DNA from: Microbacterium sp. YJN-G
Lineage (GTDB): Bacteria > Actinomycetota > Actinomycetes > Actinomycetales > Microbacteriaceae
DNA: 64,000 nt
NCBI RefSeq assembly: GCF_015040615.1
Contig: NZ_CP060402.1
Location: 3,162,001-3,226,000 of the forward strand
Direction of reading: 5' to 3'
How positions within the stretch are numbered: the stretch's first letter is position 1; each line of letters begins with the position of its first letter. The notes under the pieces were generated by a model. That model saw only the letters and a list, made by a program, of their open reading frames with translations, was not told the DNA's origin and did no database searches. Below, piece by piece: positions 43,932 through 52,601 of this stretch. Made by a program: the position numbers and the translations under genes.

Positions 43932-44257
43932 CCTATGTGATCGCGCTGCCCTGCGTCGACGTCAAGGACCGCGCCTGTATCGATGAGTGCCCGGTGGACT
44001 GCATCTACGAGGGCGAGCGCTCGCTGTACATCCACCCGGATGAGTGCGTCGACTGCGGTGCCTGCGAGCCGGCCTGCCCTGTCGAGGCGATCTACTACGA
44101 GGACGATCTGCCCGATGAGTGGTCGGACTACTACCGGGCGAACGTCGAGTTCTTCGATGAGCTCGGCTCGCCCGGAGGCGCGGTGAAGGCCGGCGTCTAC
44201 GAATTCGACCACCCGCTGGTCGCCGCGCTGCCTCCGCAGGGAGAAGGTCATGAGTGA
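43928..44257 (+). CDS. 7Fe/8Fe ferredoxin (FdxA-like)
   Basis: A 109-residue ferredoxin with the two-cluster arrangement [19 protein letters not shown] and [21 protein letters not shown], followed by the acidic C-terminal extension typical of actinobacterial 7Fe ferredoxins. It is the likely electron donor to the sulfite reductase, fed by the FprA-like reductase upstream. GTG start, overlapping the reductase stop. Confidence 0.94.
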   Translation: MTYVIALPCVDVKDRACIDECPVDCIYEGERSLYIHPDECVDCGACEPACPVEAIYYEDDLPDEWSDYYRANVEFFDELGSPGGAVKAGVYEFDHPLVAALPPQGEGHE

Positions 44258-45173
44258 TTACGACGTGCTGATCGTCGGCGGAGGGCCGGCGGGCCTCTCG
44301 GCGGCGCTGAACCTCGGCCGGTCGCTGGCGCGCGTGCTGGTGATCGATGCCGATCGGCCCCGCAATGCGGCGACGCTGAATTCGCACGGTTTCCTCACCC
44401 GCGATGGGGTGCCGCCGTTCGAGCTGCGCCGGATCGCCCGCGAGGAGCTCGCGGCGTATCCGAACGTCGAGTTGCGCACGCGCGTGCGGGTCGCGGAGCT
44501 GTCGGCGTCGGATGCCGGCTTCACGGCCGGCGTCGGCCGCCGTGCGGCTGAGGAGACGGTCACGGCGAGGTCGGTGCTGCTGGCGACGGGGCTGCACGAG
44601 ACGCTGCCGGATGTGCCGAACCTGCGCGGCTTCTACGGCATGACGATGTTCAGCTGCGCGGCGTGCGATGCGTGGGAGCTGCGCGGTCGCAGCCTCGCGC
44701 TGATCGGCGAGTCGGCGGATCTGGCGGAGCGCGCCCGGCTGATCGCGCACTGGACTCCGCGGCTGACGGTGTTCACGCACGGGTCGGATGCTGTCACGAC
44801 GGCGGAGGAGGCCGAGCTGGCTGCGGCCGGGGTGGGCGTGGTGCGCGGGGCGATCGTGGAGCTGATCGGCGACCGCGGGCTCCTCGAGGCGGTGCGCGTC
44901 GAGAGCGGTGAGGTGCATCCGGTGGACGGCGGGTTCGTGCGGCCCGAGTGGGTCGCCGATCTGTCGTTCCTGTCGGGGGTCGCACCGGATCGGGATGCCG
45001 CCGGCCACGTGGCGACCGACCGGTCGGGACGCACCAGCGTGCCTGGGCTGTATGCGGCGGGCGACGTCGCTTCGCCCGGTCCGCAGCAGCTCATCGTCGC
45101 CGCAGGGGCGGGGGCACGCGTCGCCGCCGTGATCACCCACGACACGATCGGGGTCGCCACGGTCTCGCACTGA
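44250..45173 (+). CDS. NAD(P)/FAD-dependent oxidoreductase, thioredoxin-reductase-like
   Basis: A 307-residue two-domain flavoprotein. The FAD motif is [22 protein letters not shown], the redox-active-type pair is C136-AA-C139 in [15 protein letters not shown], and the C-terminal FAD motif is [11 protein letters not shown]. The central NADPH motif ([14 protein letters not shown]) is weak compared with true TrxB. It closes the sulfur operon (8-bp overlap with the ferredoxin gene). It may supply thiol electrons to CysH, which needs thioredoxin-type reductant, but that is inferred from context. Confidence 0.82.
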   Translation: MSDYDVLIVGGGPAGLSAALNLGRSLARVLVIDADRPRNAATLNSHGFLTRDGVPPFELRRIAREELAAYPNVELRTRVRVAELSASDAGFTAGVGRRAAEETVTARSVLLATGLHETLPDVPNLRGFYGMTMFSCAACDAWELRGRSLALIGESADLAERARLIAHWTPRLTVFTHGSDAVTTAEEAELAAAGVGVVRGAIVELIGDRGLLEAVRVESGEVHPVDGGFVRPEWVADLSFLSGVAPDRDAAGHVATDRSGRTSVPGLYAAGDVASPGPQQLIVAAGAGARVAAVITHDTIGVATVSH

Positions 45174-45306
45174 CCGGATGCTGCGGGTGCCGCTGAGGCC
45201 GCGGAGGTCGCGGATGCTGTCGGTGCGGACGGATGCCGCGGGGCGCGTCGGGTGTTGCCGATGCCGCGTGCGCCGATGCCGCGTGTGCTTGCCGGGGTGG
45301 GCCGGA

Positions 45307-45768
45307 TCAGCGTCCGCCGGGAGGGCCGATGATCAGCAGGGCGACGAAGAGCGCCACGATGGCTGCGACGATGAGCAGTGCGAGCGCCCACGGACGGTGC
45401 AGGAACCAGCGCATGGTGCGGTCGTACCAGGTGCGGTCTCGCGGGTCGTCGGTCTCGGTGAGCCGCCACTCCCCTTCGAGCCGGCCGGAGCGTGCCAGCC
45501 AGATCTCGACGGGGATCGTGGCGTACGGCACGATCGCGCTGAGGATCGTGACCACCGCGACACCGGGATGCCAGCGCTGGTTGAAGGCGAGCAGCACCGC
45601 CGTCGCGCCGTAGGAGAGGAACACGAATCCGTGGATGCCTCCCGCGATGGTCACCACGATCGGATCGACGCCGACGGCCCGGGCGATGAGGGCGCTGATC
45701 AGCAGGGTCCAGGTGATCGCCTCGGCGATCGCGAGCACGCGGAACAGGCGGGCGGGCTTGGTGAACAC
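45307..45768 (-). CDS. DUF3817 membrane protein
   Basis: A 153-residue protein with four transmembrane helices. The first three (FRVLAIAEAITWTLLISALIARAVG, VVTIAGGIHGFVFLSYGATAVLLA, GVAVVTILSAIVPYATIPVEIWLA) match the DUF3817 family of unknown function. A hydrophilic loop and a last helix (ALALLIVAAIVALFVALLI) follow. The GTG at 45768 has GAGGAGACCC upstream. The 133 bp after its stop hold only GC-rich imperfect repeats. Confidence 0.85.
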   Translation of the reverse strand: MFTKPARLFRVLAIAEAITWTLLISALIARAVGVDPIVVTIAGGIHGFVFLSYGATAVLLAFNQRWHPGVAVVTILSAIVPYATIPVEIWLARSGRLEGEWRLTETDDPRDRTWYDRTMRWFLHRPWALALLIVAAIVALFVALLIIGPPGGR

Positions 45769-45861
45769 GGGTCTCCTCGGGTCGGTCTTCCTCCACGGTA
45801 TGCGACCGCACCTATGCGGCCGTGCCGGAAGCGTGAAAGATCAGCCGAAAGAGTGAGACGC

Positions 45862-45918
45862 GCGGCGGATCCGGTGACCCGCGTGCGGCGGATCCGGTGA
45901 CCCGCGTGCGGCGGATCC
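45862..45918. repeat. 23-bp tandem repeat, 2.5 copies
   Basis: A 23-bp unit containing GCGGATCCGGTGACCC repeats exactly at 45862-45884 and 45885-45907, with a partial third copy to 45918. It lies between the DUF3817 start and the end of the HNH gene. Confidence 0.9.
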
Positions 45919-45960
45919 ATGCGCCCGTCCCGCGGGGTCGTCACTCACGCTCGTCCGATG

Positions 45961-47346
45961 TCAGAACGGTGCGAGGAGTTCCGCCGGCGCGTTCGCCCAG
46001 GCGTCGGGTGTGATTCCGGGTCGGTTCCGGGATGTGATTCCTGGTCGGTCCCAGGGTGGGGCGCCAGGTGGCGGATCGGTGTCGGTGAAGGTGATGGTGT
46101 TCTGGGGTGGTGGTCGGTCGATGTAGGTGCGGCCGAGGGGGCTGGTCCATTCCAGCAGTCCGCCACCGAGCTGTTCGACCTGCCAGGGGGTGTGGTGTTT
46201 GAGGATGTGGTGCCGGCGGCAGAGGTCTTCGAGGTTGTCTTCCTCGGTGGCACCACCCAGGGCGGCGTCGAGGGTGTGGTCGAGGTCGCTGTTGCGGGCG
46301 GGCATCCCGCAGCCGGGGAACCGGCATCGCTGGTCGCGTGCTTTCAGGTGCCGGCGCATCGCGGCGGTGGGCCGGTACCGGTCCACGGCCAGCATCGCCC
46401 CGGTGATCGGGTCGGTGAGCACCCGATCCCACCCCGACGCCGCTCCCGCGAGGCGTCGCGCGGTGCCCGGATCGATCGGGGCCCGCCCGTCCAACTCCGC
46501 AGGCGGAGTGTCGACCCCTTCCGCGCCGATCAGGGTGGCGACGGGGACGGTGATGCTCACCTGCGGGACGATCGCGGCCAGCAGCCCGTCGTCGGTGTCG
46601 TGCCCGGCCGGCGCGCCGGTGAGCAGCAGGTCCAAGGCGATGTCCGCCCGCCGCTGCCCCAGCGTCCGCTCATCCGGCTCCCCCGCCGCATCCGGTTCGA
46701 CAAGCTTCTCGTTCGTTTTGGCCATGCCGGTCAGGCGTTCGTAGACGCCGTGGACGAGCACGGCGGGGCCCAGGATCCCCAGCTCCGCCATCCCGTCGTC
46801 GGCGTCCTTCGCCCAGACCGTGCGGGTGGCCCGTGCATCCTGGTGCCGCTGGCCCAGGGACCGGGGCTGATACTGCTCGGCGATGCGCTGCGCGATCGGC
46901 CGCAACCGGTTCGGGGACTCCTCCACCGCGAACTCCAGCACCCGCCCCGCATAGGCCGCGCGGGCGTCCGGGTCCTGCAGGTGAGACCCGGCGTCCACGA
47001 TCACCCGGGTGTGCCCGGCGCTGATCCGCCCGGCGCCCTGCGCGGCCCAGACCTGCGGGAACCAGCTCACCACCAGGTCAGCGTCCGCCATCCGACGCTG
47101 CACGGTCCGGTCACTGACGCGCAGCACCCCGGCCAGCTCTGCGGCCACGTTCCGCAGGGTGATGTCCGACGCCTCGACCCCACCGTTCTCCTCCGCGATC
47201 GACAACGCCACCCGAGACGCCAGGGCGAGCAGCCCGTCACGCGCCGCGAGCACACCCTGCAGCGTCTGCTCCACCGCCTCCAGGGACGACACGATCGCAT
47301 CGAGCGAGCCCAGCTGCCCATCCGACGCCATCGCAATCTCGTTCAT
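45961..47346 (-). CDS. DUF222/13E12-family HNH endonuclease-like protein
   Basis: A 461-residue protein of the actinobacterial 13E12 repeat family. The DUF222 domain (about 50-300) includes the helical AAELAGVLRVSDRTVQRRMADA. A C-terminal HNH domain (RCRFPGCGMPARNSDLDHTLDAALGGATEEDNLEDLCRRHHILKH) has the CxxxxC zinc pair and the D-H / N / H residues of the nuclease site. These genes are multicopy in many actinobacteria and their role is unclear; a link to mobile DNA is often proposed. The tail after residue 415 is Pro-rich. Confidence 0.9.
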   Translation of the reverse strand: MNEIAMASDGQLGSLDAIVSSLEAVEQTLQGVLAARDGLLALASRVALSIAEENGGVEASDITLRNVAAELAGVLRVSDRTVQRRMADADLVVSWFPQVWAAQGAGRISAGHTRVIVDAGSHLQDPDARAAYAGRVLEFAVEESPNRLRPIAQRIAEQYQPRSLGQRHQDARATRTVWAKDADDGMAELGILGPAVLVHGVYERLTGMAKTNEKLVEPDAAGEPDERTLGQRRADIALDLLLTGAPAGHDTDDGLLAAIVPQVSITVPVATLIGAEGVDTPPAELDGRAPIDPGTARRLAGAASGWDRVLTDPITGAMLAVDRYRPTAAMRRHLKARDQRCRFPGCGMPARNSDLDHTLDAALGGATEEDNLEDLCRRHHILKHHTPWQVEQLGGGLLEWTSPLGRTYIDRPPPQNTITFTDTDPPPGAPPWDRPGITSRNRPGITPDAWANAPAELLAPF

Positions 47347-47523
47347 ACATCCAGTATCAACAGGGCCACCGACATTCGAAGCTCAGTTCCCCACTGGATC
47401 GCCCCTCGCAGGTCACGAACAGATAACACCTCGGCATCCGCCCCGCGCACGATGGAACGCGAAACCCTATGCTCGACCACGCACCGGGACGAACCCGGAG
47501 GACAAGAGCGGAAGGAGCCCACG

Positions 47524-47586
47524 ATGAACACCGTCATTGTCGCGCCCACCGCCGACCTCCTTCCCCTCGAGGCCGCCCGCTCCTGA
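47524..47586 (+). CDS. Candidate 20-codon leader peptide upstream of the RIO kinase
   Basis: ATG at 47524 follows the strong ribosome site GGAAGGAGCC, better than that of the kinase itself, and reads 20 codons (MNTVIVAPTA then Asp, Leu, Pro, Glu, Ala, Arg, Ser) to TGA at 47584. A -10-like TATGCT lies at 47468-47473. The kinase start follows 32 bp later in another frame. This could be a regulatory upstream ORF. Confidence 0.45.
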   Translation: MNTVIVAPTADLLPLEAARS

Positions 47587-47618
47587 TCCGCGGATGGCCT
47601 CCGTCCCGGAGCCATACC

Positions 47619-48500
47619 GTGAACATTCAGAACTCCGCGTCACCAGACGCATCCGACCTCACCGGATCCCCCTTCGACACCACCCCCTTCGACGTCACCC
47701 TCGCCTTCGCCGACACCGAACTGCGCGAGGACCAGCGCTGGTCGACCTGGCCGGCCGTCACACCGACCGAGCGGGGCCCGCTCCCCTGGCCCGACTGGGT
47801 CGTGACCAGCGCCGCCGCGGTCGACACCGAACTCGGCATCCTCAAGACCGGCAAAGAGGCGGATGTCTTCCTCATCGAGCGCGCCGTGCCGGGCGATCCC
47901 GCCCAGCGCACGCTGCTCGCCGCCAAGCGCTACCGCGACTCCGACCACCGCAGCTTCCAGCGCTCCTCGGTCTACACCGAGGGCCGACGCACGCAGAACA
48001 CCCGCGACGCCCGTGCCCTGGCGAAGCGGTCGGCCCACGGCCGCGAGGTGGCCGCGGCGCAGTGGTCATTCGCCGAGTTCGCCGCACTGAGCCGCATGCA
48101 CACCCTCGGTGCGCCGGTGCCGTACCCCGTGCAGGTGAACGGCACCGAGGTGCTCATGGAATTCATCGGCGACGGCCGGGGCGCGGCGCCCCGGCTCGCA
48201 CAGGTGAGATCGGATGCCGTCGACCTCGGCGACCTGTTCGAGCAGATCGTCGCCATCATGCACATCTTCGCGGCGGCCGGCTTCGCGCACGGCGACCTCT
48301 CGGCGTACAACCTGCTCGTGCACGAGGGCCGCGTGCGGGTGATCGACCTTCCGCAGATCGTCGACACCGTCACCAATCCGCAGGGGCTGGATCTGCTGCA
48401 CCGGGACTGCGTGAACATCTGCGACTGGTTCACGCGCCGCCGCCTTCCCCGCGACCCGGAGCAGCTGTTCGCCGAGCTGCTCTCAGCATCCTTCGGATGA
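47619..48500 (+). CDS. RIO-type serine/threonine kinase (RIO1-like)
   Basis: A 293-residue RIO kinase. The ATP-binding segment is GILKTGKEADVFLIERA, the Lys is in LLAAKRYRDSDHRSF, the catalytic loop is HGDLSAYNLLV, and the metal loop is RVIDLPQIVD, the D-x-P-Q typical of RIO rather than ordinary kinases. Bacterial RIO1 proteins are poorly understood. The GTG start is chosen because the family's conserved part begins about 75 residues later and the frame upstream is filled by the leader ORF. Confidence 0.85.
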   Translation: MNIQNSASPDASDLTGSPFDTTPFDVTLAFADTELREDQRWSTWPAVTPTERGPLPWPDWVVTSAAAVDTELGILKTGKEADVFLIERAVPGDPAQRTLLAAKRYRDSDHRSFQRSSVYTEGRRTQNTRDARALAKRSAHGREVAAAQWSFAEFAALSRMHTLGAPVPYPVQVNGTEVLMEFIGDGRGAAPRLAQVRSDAVDLGDLFEQIVAIMHIFAAAGFAHGDLSAYNLLVHEGRVRVIDLPQIVDTVTNPQGLDLLHRDCVNICDWFTRRRLPRDPEQLFAELLSASFG

Positions 48501-48535
48501 GGATGCCGTGCAGCGGCGCCACCCTTCCGCACCAC

Positions 48536-49138
48536 TCACCGAACAGGCGTCGCGCCCCCGCCGACGGCATCCACCGCGTCGAGAAGCCTCACGAGCGGGC
48601 GCGGCGCGCGCTCCGGCGGGAGCACGTCGATCACGTCGGCGGCAAAGCGCGCCTTACGCCCCGACGCGGTGCCGGCGAACCGGTGCAGCTGCTGCTCGAT
48701 CGAACGCTCGCGCTGCGCGGGCTGATCCTGAAACACCCGGAACCGGGCGAGCTCGCCTCGCGCCTCGAGAGTCTGCAGCGTGAGCTGCACTCCGGCGGCT
48801 CGGATGACCTCGTCCTCGAGGTCGCGCTCGCACCCGAAGAAGCCGACATCCACGGGACCGGCTCGCGCATCGCCGAGCATCCCGAGATCGGCCAGCACGC
48901 GGGTCACGTACGCGGACTCCGCCGCGTCGTAGAGACCGAGGAGCCGAGCGCTCGCATCGGCATCCCGGAGCCCGGTCAGCGCGCGACGCAGGTTCGTGAT
49001 GCCGTCGAGATCGATGAGCACCAGCCCGTGCCGGTCGAGCCGCACCGCCCGGCGTCGCGCGAGCGCGCGGAAGGCGAGGCTGTCGCTGCGCCCTTCGAAC
49101 AGCACGACAGTCTGCGGAACCGCCCGCGTCGCCGGCAT
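48536..49138 (-). CDS. TOPRIM-domain protein (OLD-like nuclease fragment)
   Basis: A 200-residue protein with a single TOPRIM domain. The catalytic Glu is in VVLFEGRSDSLAFRAL (residues 11-26) and the first acidic strand is GLVLIDLDGITNLRRAL; LLGLYDAAE and FFGCERDLEDEVIRA continue the OLD-nuclease-type TOPRIM. The ABC ATPase that normally precedes TOPRIM in OLD proteins is absent, so this is a stand-alone TOPRIM of the kind annotated as ATP-dependent endonuclease. A role in DNA repair or defence is inferred only from the fold. Confidence 0.7.
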   Translation of the reverse strand: MPATRAVPQTVVLFEGRSDSLAFRALARRRAVRLDRHGLVLIDLDGITNLRRALTGLRDADASARLLGLYDAAESAYVTRVLADLGMLGDARAGPVDVGFFGCERDLEDEVIRAAGVQLTLQTLEARGELARFRVFQDQPAQRERSIEQQLHRFAGTASGRKARFAADVIDVLPPERAPRPLVRLLDAVDAVGGGATPVR

Positions 49139-49347
49139 GCGTCGACACTACCGACCGACCAGCACGAACACGGCCACCCGCCGGGCAGAACTCGGTGACC
49201 GACCGGCCCGAACATAGCCGGAATCCAGGATGATCCGCCCAGAACCATGCCTGGCCCGACGGCATCCCGTCACGACCCGTTCACCCCGCCCCGGAAGACT
49301 CGCCGCATGGCCGAATCACCCCTGCACCCGTCGTCCGACGCATCCGG

Positions 49348-49353
49348 TAGCGT
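49348..49353 (+). promoter_or_regulatory. -10 element TAGCGT, leaderless start
   Basis: TAGCGT ends 7 bases before the ATG at 49361. This decides the start over two in-frame ATGs farther upstream. Confidence 0.55.
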
Positions 49354-49360
49354 GACCGGC

Positions 49361-50803
49361 ATGACCGATCGCCGCGATGACGCTGCTGTTCCTCCGCCGA
49401 CCGCGAGCACCGGCGCACTGGTCGCGTTCGGCGCAACCACCGCCGACGACGTCGAGGTCGAGATCCCGCGCAAGCGCGTGCTGTCGTGGGCGATGTGGGA
49501 CTGGGCGCTGCAGCCGTTCAACACCGTCATCCTCACCTTCGTGTGGATCGCGCTGTACCTCACCTCGCGGATGTTCCTCGATCCGGCGGTGCGCGAGTCG
49601 GGGCTGCTCGCCGGCGGCAGCTATATGAACTGCAACCAGTCCGAGTACGTCGGCTCGGCGTACTGCCGGGGCCTCACCGACCTGTCGGAATGGTGGGGCT
49701 GGGCGAACTTCGCCGCCGGCATCGTGATCCTGCTGCTGGCGCCGGTGCTCGGCCAGCAGGCCGACGCCCGAGGCAGCAAGAAGAAGTGGGTGATGGCCGC
49801 GACCGTCGCGATCGCCCTCATCCAGTTCACGCTGTTCTTCATCGAGGCCGACCCGAAGTTCTTCTGGTTCGGGGCGTTCGCGGTCGCGATCGGCGCCGTG
49901 ATCAGTGAGATCGGCAACGTCAGCTACTACGCGATGCTGTCCGAGGTCTCGACGCCCAGGAACGTGGGCCGCGTCTCGGGACTCGGCTGGGGCATGGGCT
50001 ACCTCGGCGGCGTGGTCGCCCTGATCGCGTGCATCCCGGTACTGTTCCTGATCGGGCAGAGCGAGCCGTTGGCGTTCAAGCTGGTCGCCGTGATCTGTGC
50101 GGTGTGGACGATCGTCTTCGCGATCCCGTTCTTCCGCAACGTGCCCGAGTCGCCGGCATACGCCCAATCGCAGAAGGTCGGCTTCTTCCGCTCATACGTC
50201 GTGCTCGCGCAGAACATCGCGAAGCTGTTCCGCACCAACCGGCCGACGTTCTGGTTCATGCTCTCGGCCGCCGTCTACCGCGACGGCTTGGCAGGCGTCT
50301 TCGCGTTCGGGGCCGTGCTCGCCGCGCAGGGCTTCGGCTTCTCGTTCCTCGAGGTCATCGTCTTCGGCCTCGCCGCGAATCTGGTCGCCGGTGTCTCCAC
50401 GCTGCTCGCCGGTCGACTCGACGACCTGATCGGGCCGCGCCGCCTGATCACGATCGCCCTCTCCGGACTCGTCGCGATGGCGTTCGTCGTGTTCGCCCTG
50501 AAGGATCTCGGCTCGGTGGTGTTCTGGGTGTGCGGCCTGCTGCTGTGCGCCTTCGTCGGTCCCACCCAGGCCGCGAGCCGCAGCCTGCTCACCCGCCTCG
50601 CGCCGCCCAGCCAGCAGGGCGAGATCTTCGGCCTGTATGCGACGACCGGGCGGGTTGCGTCGTTCCTGTCGCCGCTGGCGTGGTCGCTGTTCCTCGCCTG
50701 GTTCGGCGGGATCGTCTACGGCGTGCTCGGCATCGGCCTGGTGCTGCTGATCGGGCTGGTGCTGCTGCTGTTCGTGCGCTTCCCGAAGGGCGTCAGGGTC
50801 TGA
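49361..50803 (+). CDS. MFS transporter, UMF1/Atg22-like
   Basis: A 480-residue permease with about 12 transmembrane helices. The N-terminal KRVLSWAMWDWALQPFNTVILTFVW, the MFS loop VLGQQADARGSKKKW and a short cytoplasmic mid-loop are typical of the UMF1 (vacuole effluxer Atg22-like) family, which may export amino acids. The substrate is not known. Two ATGs upstream (49247, 49307) are in frame but the leaderless -10 favours 49361. Confidence 0.88.
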   Translation: MTDRRDDAAVPPPTASTGALVAFGATTADDVEVEIPRKRVLSWAMWDWALQPFNTVILTFVWIALYLTSRMFLDPAVRESGLLAGGSYMNCNQSEYVGSAYCRGLTDLSEWWGWANFAAGIVILLLAPVLGQQADARGSKKKWVMAATVAIALIQFTLFFIEADPKFFWFGAFAVAIGAVISEIGNVSYYAMLSEVSTPRNVGRVSGLGWGMGYLGGVVALIACIPVLFLIGQSEPLAFKLVAVICAVWTIVFAIPFFRNVPESPAYAQSQKVGFFRSYVVLAQNIAKLFRTNRPTFWFMLSAAVYRDGLAGVFAFGAVLAAQGFGFSFLEVIVFGLAANLVAGVSTLLAGRLDDLIGPRRLITIALSGLVAMAFVVFALKDLGSVVFWVCGLLLCAFVGPTQAASRSLLTRLAPPSQQGEIFGLYATTGRVASFLSPLAWSLFLAWFGGIVYGVLGIGLVLLIGLVLLLFVRFPKGVRV

Positions 50804-50863
50804 CCTGGTCGACGACTGACGGGCCCGGAGAGCGGATGCCGAGAGCGGATGCCGTCCGCGTGA

Positions 50864-51538
50864 TCAGCGCTCGAGCGGCGCCAGCGCCGCGACATCCGCC
50901 CCGGCGCTGAGCAGCAGCGCCCGGATGCCGCGTGCCGCGAGCACGTAGGGACGATCGCCGCCGTACAGCAGCGAGCGCGCGTTCGACTGCTCGTAGAGCG
51001 CGGGCAGGGCGAATGCGACCTCCTCGACGCCCTCGGCGTCGAGATCAAGGTCGCCCGCCTCAGCGGCGGCGCGCACCTGGATGGCGACGTACTCGTACCA
51101 CTGCTCCATCGCCGCGCGGATCGCATCCCGCACCGGGCCGGGCTTGGAGTCGTAGTCGGCGCTGACGGCGGCGAAGAAGCACCCGCCCGCGAAGACGCGG
51201 GTGCGGGAGTACTCGATCACGTTGTCCATGAGCGCGACGAGACGGGCGAGCCCGCGAGGATGCTCGCGGGCGGGCTCGACGACCACGGCCATGAACACGG
51301 CGCGTCCGGCGTCGACGGTGGCCAGCTGCAGGCCCTCCTTGTTCTGGAAGAGCCCGGCGATGCTGCTCTTGCTGTGGCCGGACGCGTCGGCCAGCCGGCC
51401 GATGCTCAGCCCGTCGAGCCCCTCGATCGAGGTGAGGTCGGTCGCGTACGCGAGCACGGCGCGGCGCGAGGCATCACCGCGGGCACGGCGGCCGTCGACG
51501 ACGGCACTCTCGTGCGGGGCGGCGATCGGATCCAGCAT
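50864..51538 (-). CDS. TetR family transcriptional regulator
   Basis: A 224-residue TetR repressor. The HTH is GLDGLSIGRLADASGHSKSSIAGLFQNKEGLQLAT; the ligand domain (about 90-215) is of the TetR_C_16-like type. It is divergent from the hydrolase gene, and the 80 bp between them hold two CGAACGATCGTTCG-type palindromes, one next to its own -10-like TAGACT that ends six bases before the ATG. It likely represses both genes. Confidence 0.9.
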   Translation of the reverse strand: MLDPIAAPHESAVVDGRRARGDASRRAVLAYATDLTSIEGLDGLSIGRLADASGHSKSSIAGLFQNKEGLQLATVDAGRAVFMAVVVEPAREHPRGLARLVALMDNVIEYSRTRVFAGGCFFAAVSADYDSKPGPVRDAIRAAMEQWYEYVAIQVRAAAEAGDLDLDAEGVEEVAFALPALYEQSNARSLLYGGDRPYVLAARGIRALLLSAGADVAALAPLER

Positions 51539-51550
51539 ACCCCTAGTCTA

Positions 51551-51586
51551 CGAACGATCGTTCGGTTAGTCTATGAACGATCGTTC
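51551..51586. promoter_or_regulatory. Twin TetR operators
   Basis: CGAACGATCGTTCG (51551-51564) and TGAACGATCGTTCG (51574-51587, palindromic core 51575-51586) lie in a 23-24-bp direct repeat that also includes the preceding AGTCTA. Two dimers could bind on the same face about two turns apart. They cover the divergent promoters. Confidence 0.9.
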
Positions 51587-51620
51587 GTATTGATTTGTTG
51601 GCACTGATCGGAGACCTCGC

Positions 51621-52514
51621 ATGACCGCACGAACCCTCGCCGGCGGCATCCGCGCCACCGCAGCGATCTCACCCGCCCTGGCCGGCCGCCTCGCCACCGC
51701 GGCGTTCTTCTCCACCTCACCGCGGATGCCGGTGCGCGACGCAGACCGCTTCACGCACGACGCCGCCCGCCGCGACGCGATCGAGGTGCGCGGCAAGCGG
51801 GTGGTGACCTACCAATGGGGCACCGGCACGCGCACCGCGCTGCTGCTGCACGGCTGGGTCGGCCGCGCCTCGCAGTTCGCGACGCTCGTGCGCGATCTCG
51901 TCGCCGAGGGCTGGCGCGTGATCGCATTCGACGCACCGGCGCACGGCGACTCCGACGGACGGCGCACGGATGTGCGCGACTGGGTGGATGCCGCTCAGCG
52001 CCTGGCAGCATCCGAGGGTCCGGCCGAGCTCATCGTCGGCCACTCGTTCGGCGCCTTCGCCGCGCTCTCGGCGGTGCGCTCGGGGCTCGAGGCGAAGCGC
52101 GTCGTCGCCATCGCCGGCGCCGGAAACCCGCAGGCGTACCACGACGAGTTCAGCGGGACGCTGCGCCTGGCCCCGGCGGTGCGGGCCGCCTTCGAGGAAG
52201 CGTTCCACCGCCGCCTCGGGATGACGCGCGCGGAAACCAGCGCGCGCTTCGACTCCCTGGCCGATCCGCTGCCGCGTGATGTCGAACTGCTCATCGTGCA
52301 CGACGAGGACGACCGTGCTCTCGACGCGCGACACTCGGCCGAACTCCACGCCGCGCACGCGGGGCGTGCGCACCTGCTGCTCACACGCGGGCTCGGTCAC
52401 AACCGCATCCTCGGAGCGGATGCGACGCTCGACGCCGTGCTCGCATTCGCCGCCGGCGGGGTCGCGGCGCTCAGCAGGCCCGCAGTCGACACAGAGGTCG
52501 GCACGCACCGCTGA
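51621..52514 (+). CDS. Alpha/beta hydrolase
   Basis: A 297-residue alpha/beta hydrolase. The oxyanion region is ALLLHGWVGRASQF, the nucleophile elbow is LIVGHSFGAFAALSA (Ser), the acid is in LIVHDEDDRALD and the His is in GLGHNRIL. The N-terminal 40 residues are an Ala-rich helix. GGAGACC precedes the ATG. It is controlled by the divergent TetR repressor, so its substrate, or a related lipophilic compound, may be the TetR ligand. Confidence 0.88.
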   Translation: MTARTLAGGIRATAAISPALAGRLATAAFFSTSPRMPVRDADRFTHDAARRDAIEVRGKRVVTYQWGTGTRTALLLHGWVGRASQFATLVRDLVAEGWRVIAFDAPAHGDSDGRRTDVRDWVDAAQRLAASEGPAELIVGHSFGAFAALSAVRSGLEAKRVVAIAGAGNPQAYHDEFSGTLRLAPAVRAAFEEAFHRRLGMTRAETSARFDSLADPLPRDVELLIVHDEDDRALDARHSAELHAAHAGRAHLLLTRGLGHNRILGADATLDAVLAFAAGGVAALSRPAVDTEVGTHR

Positions 52515-52601
52515 GCGCGGCGAAGCTGAGCGGGGCGAAGCTGAGCGGGCCGGATGGGCTGCGACGGAATAGCCGCGGGCGCCCACCGGTTGGCTGGAAG
52601 C

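Noticed and set aside
45174..45306. Extension of coding sequence after the TrxR-like gene (GC-rich Ala/Cys/Arg ORF)
   Set aside because: The segment is imperfect GATGCCGCG-type repeat with no start signal or protein-like composition.
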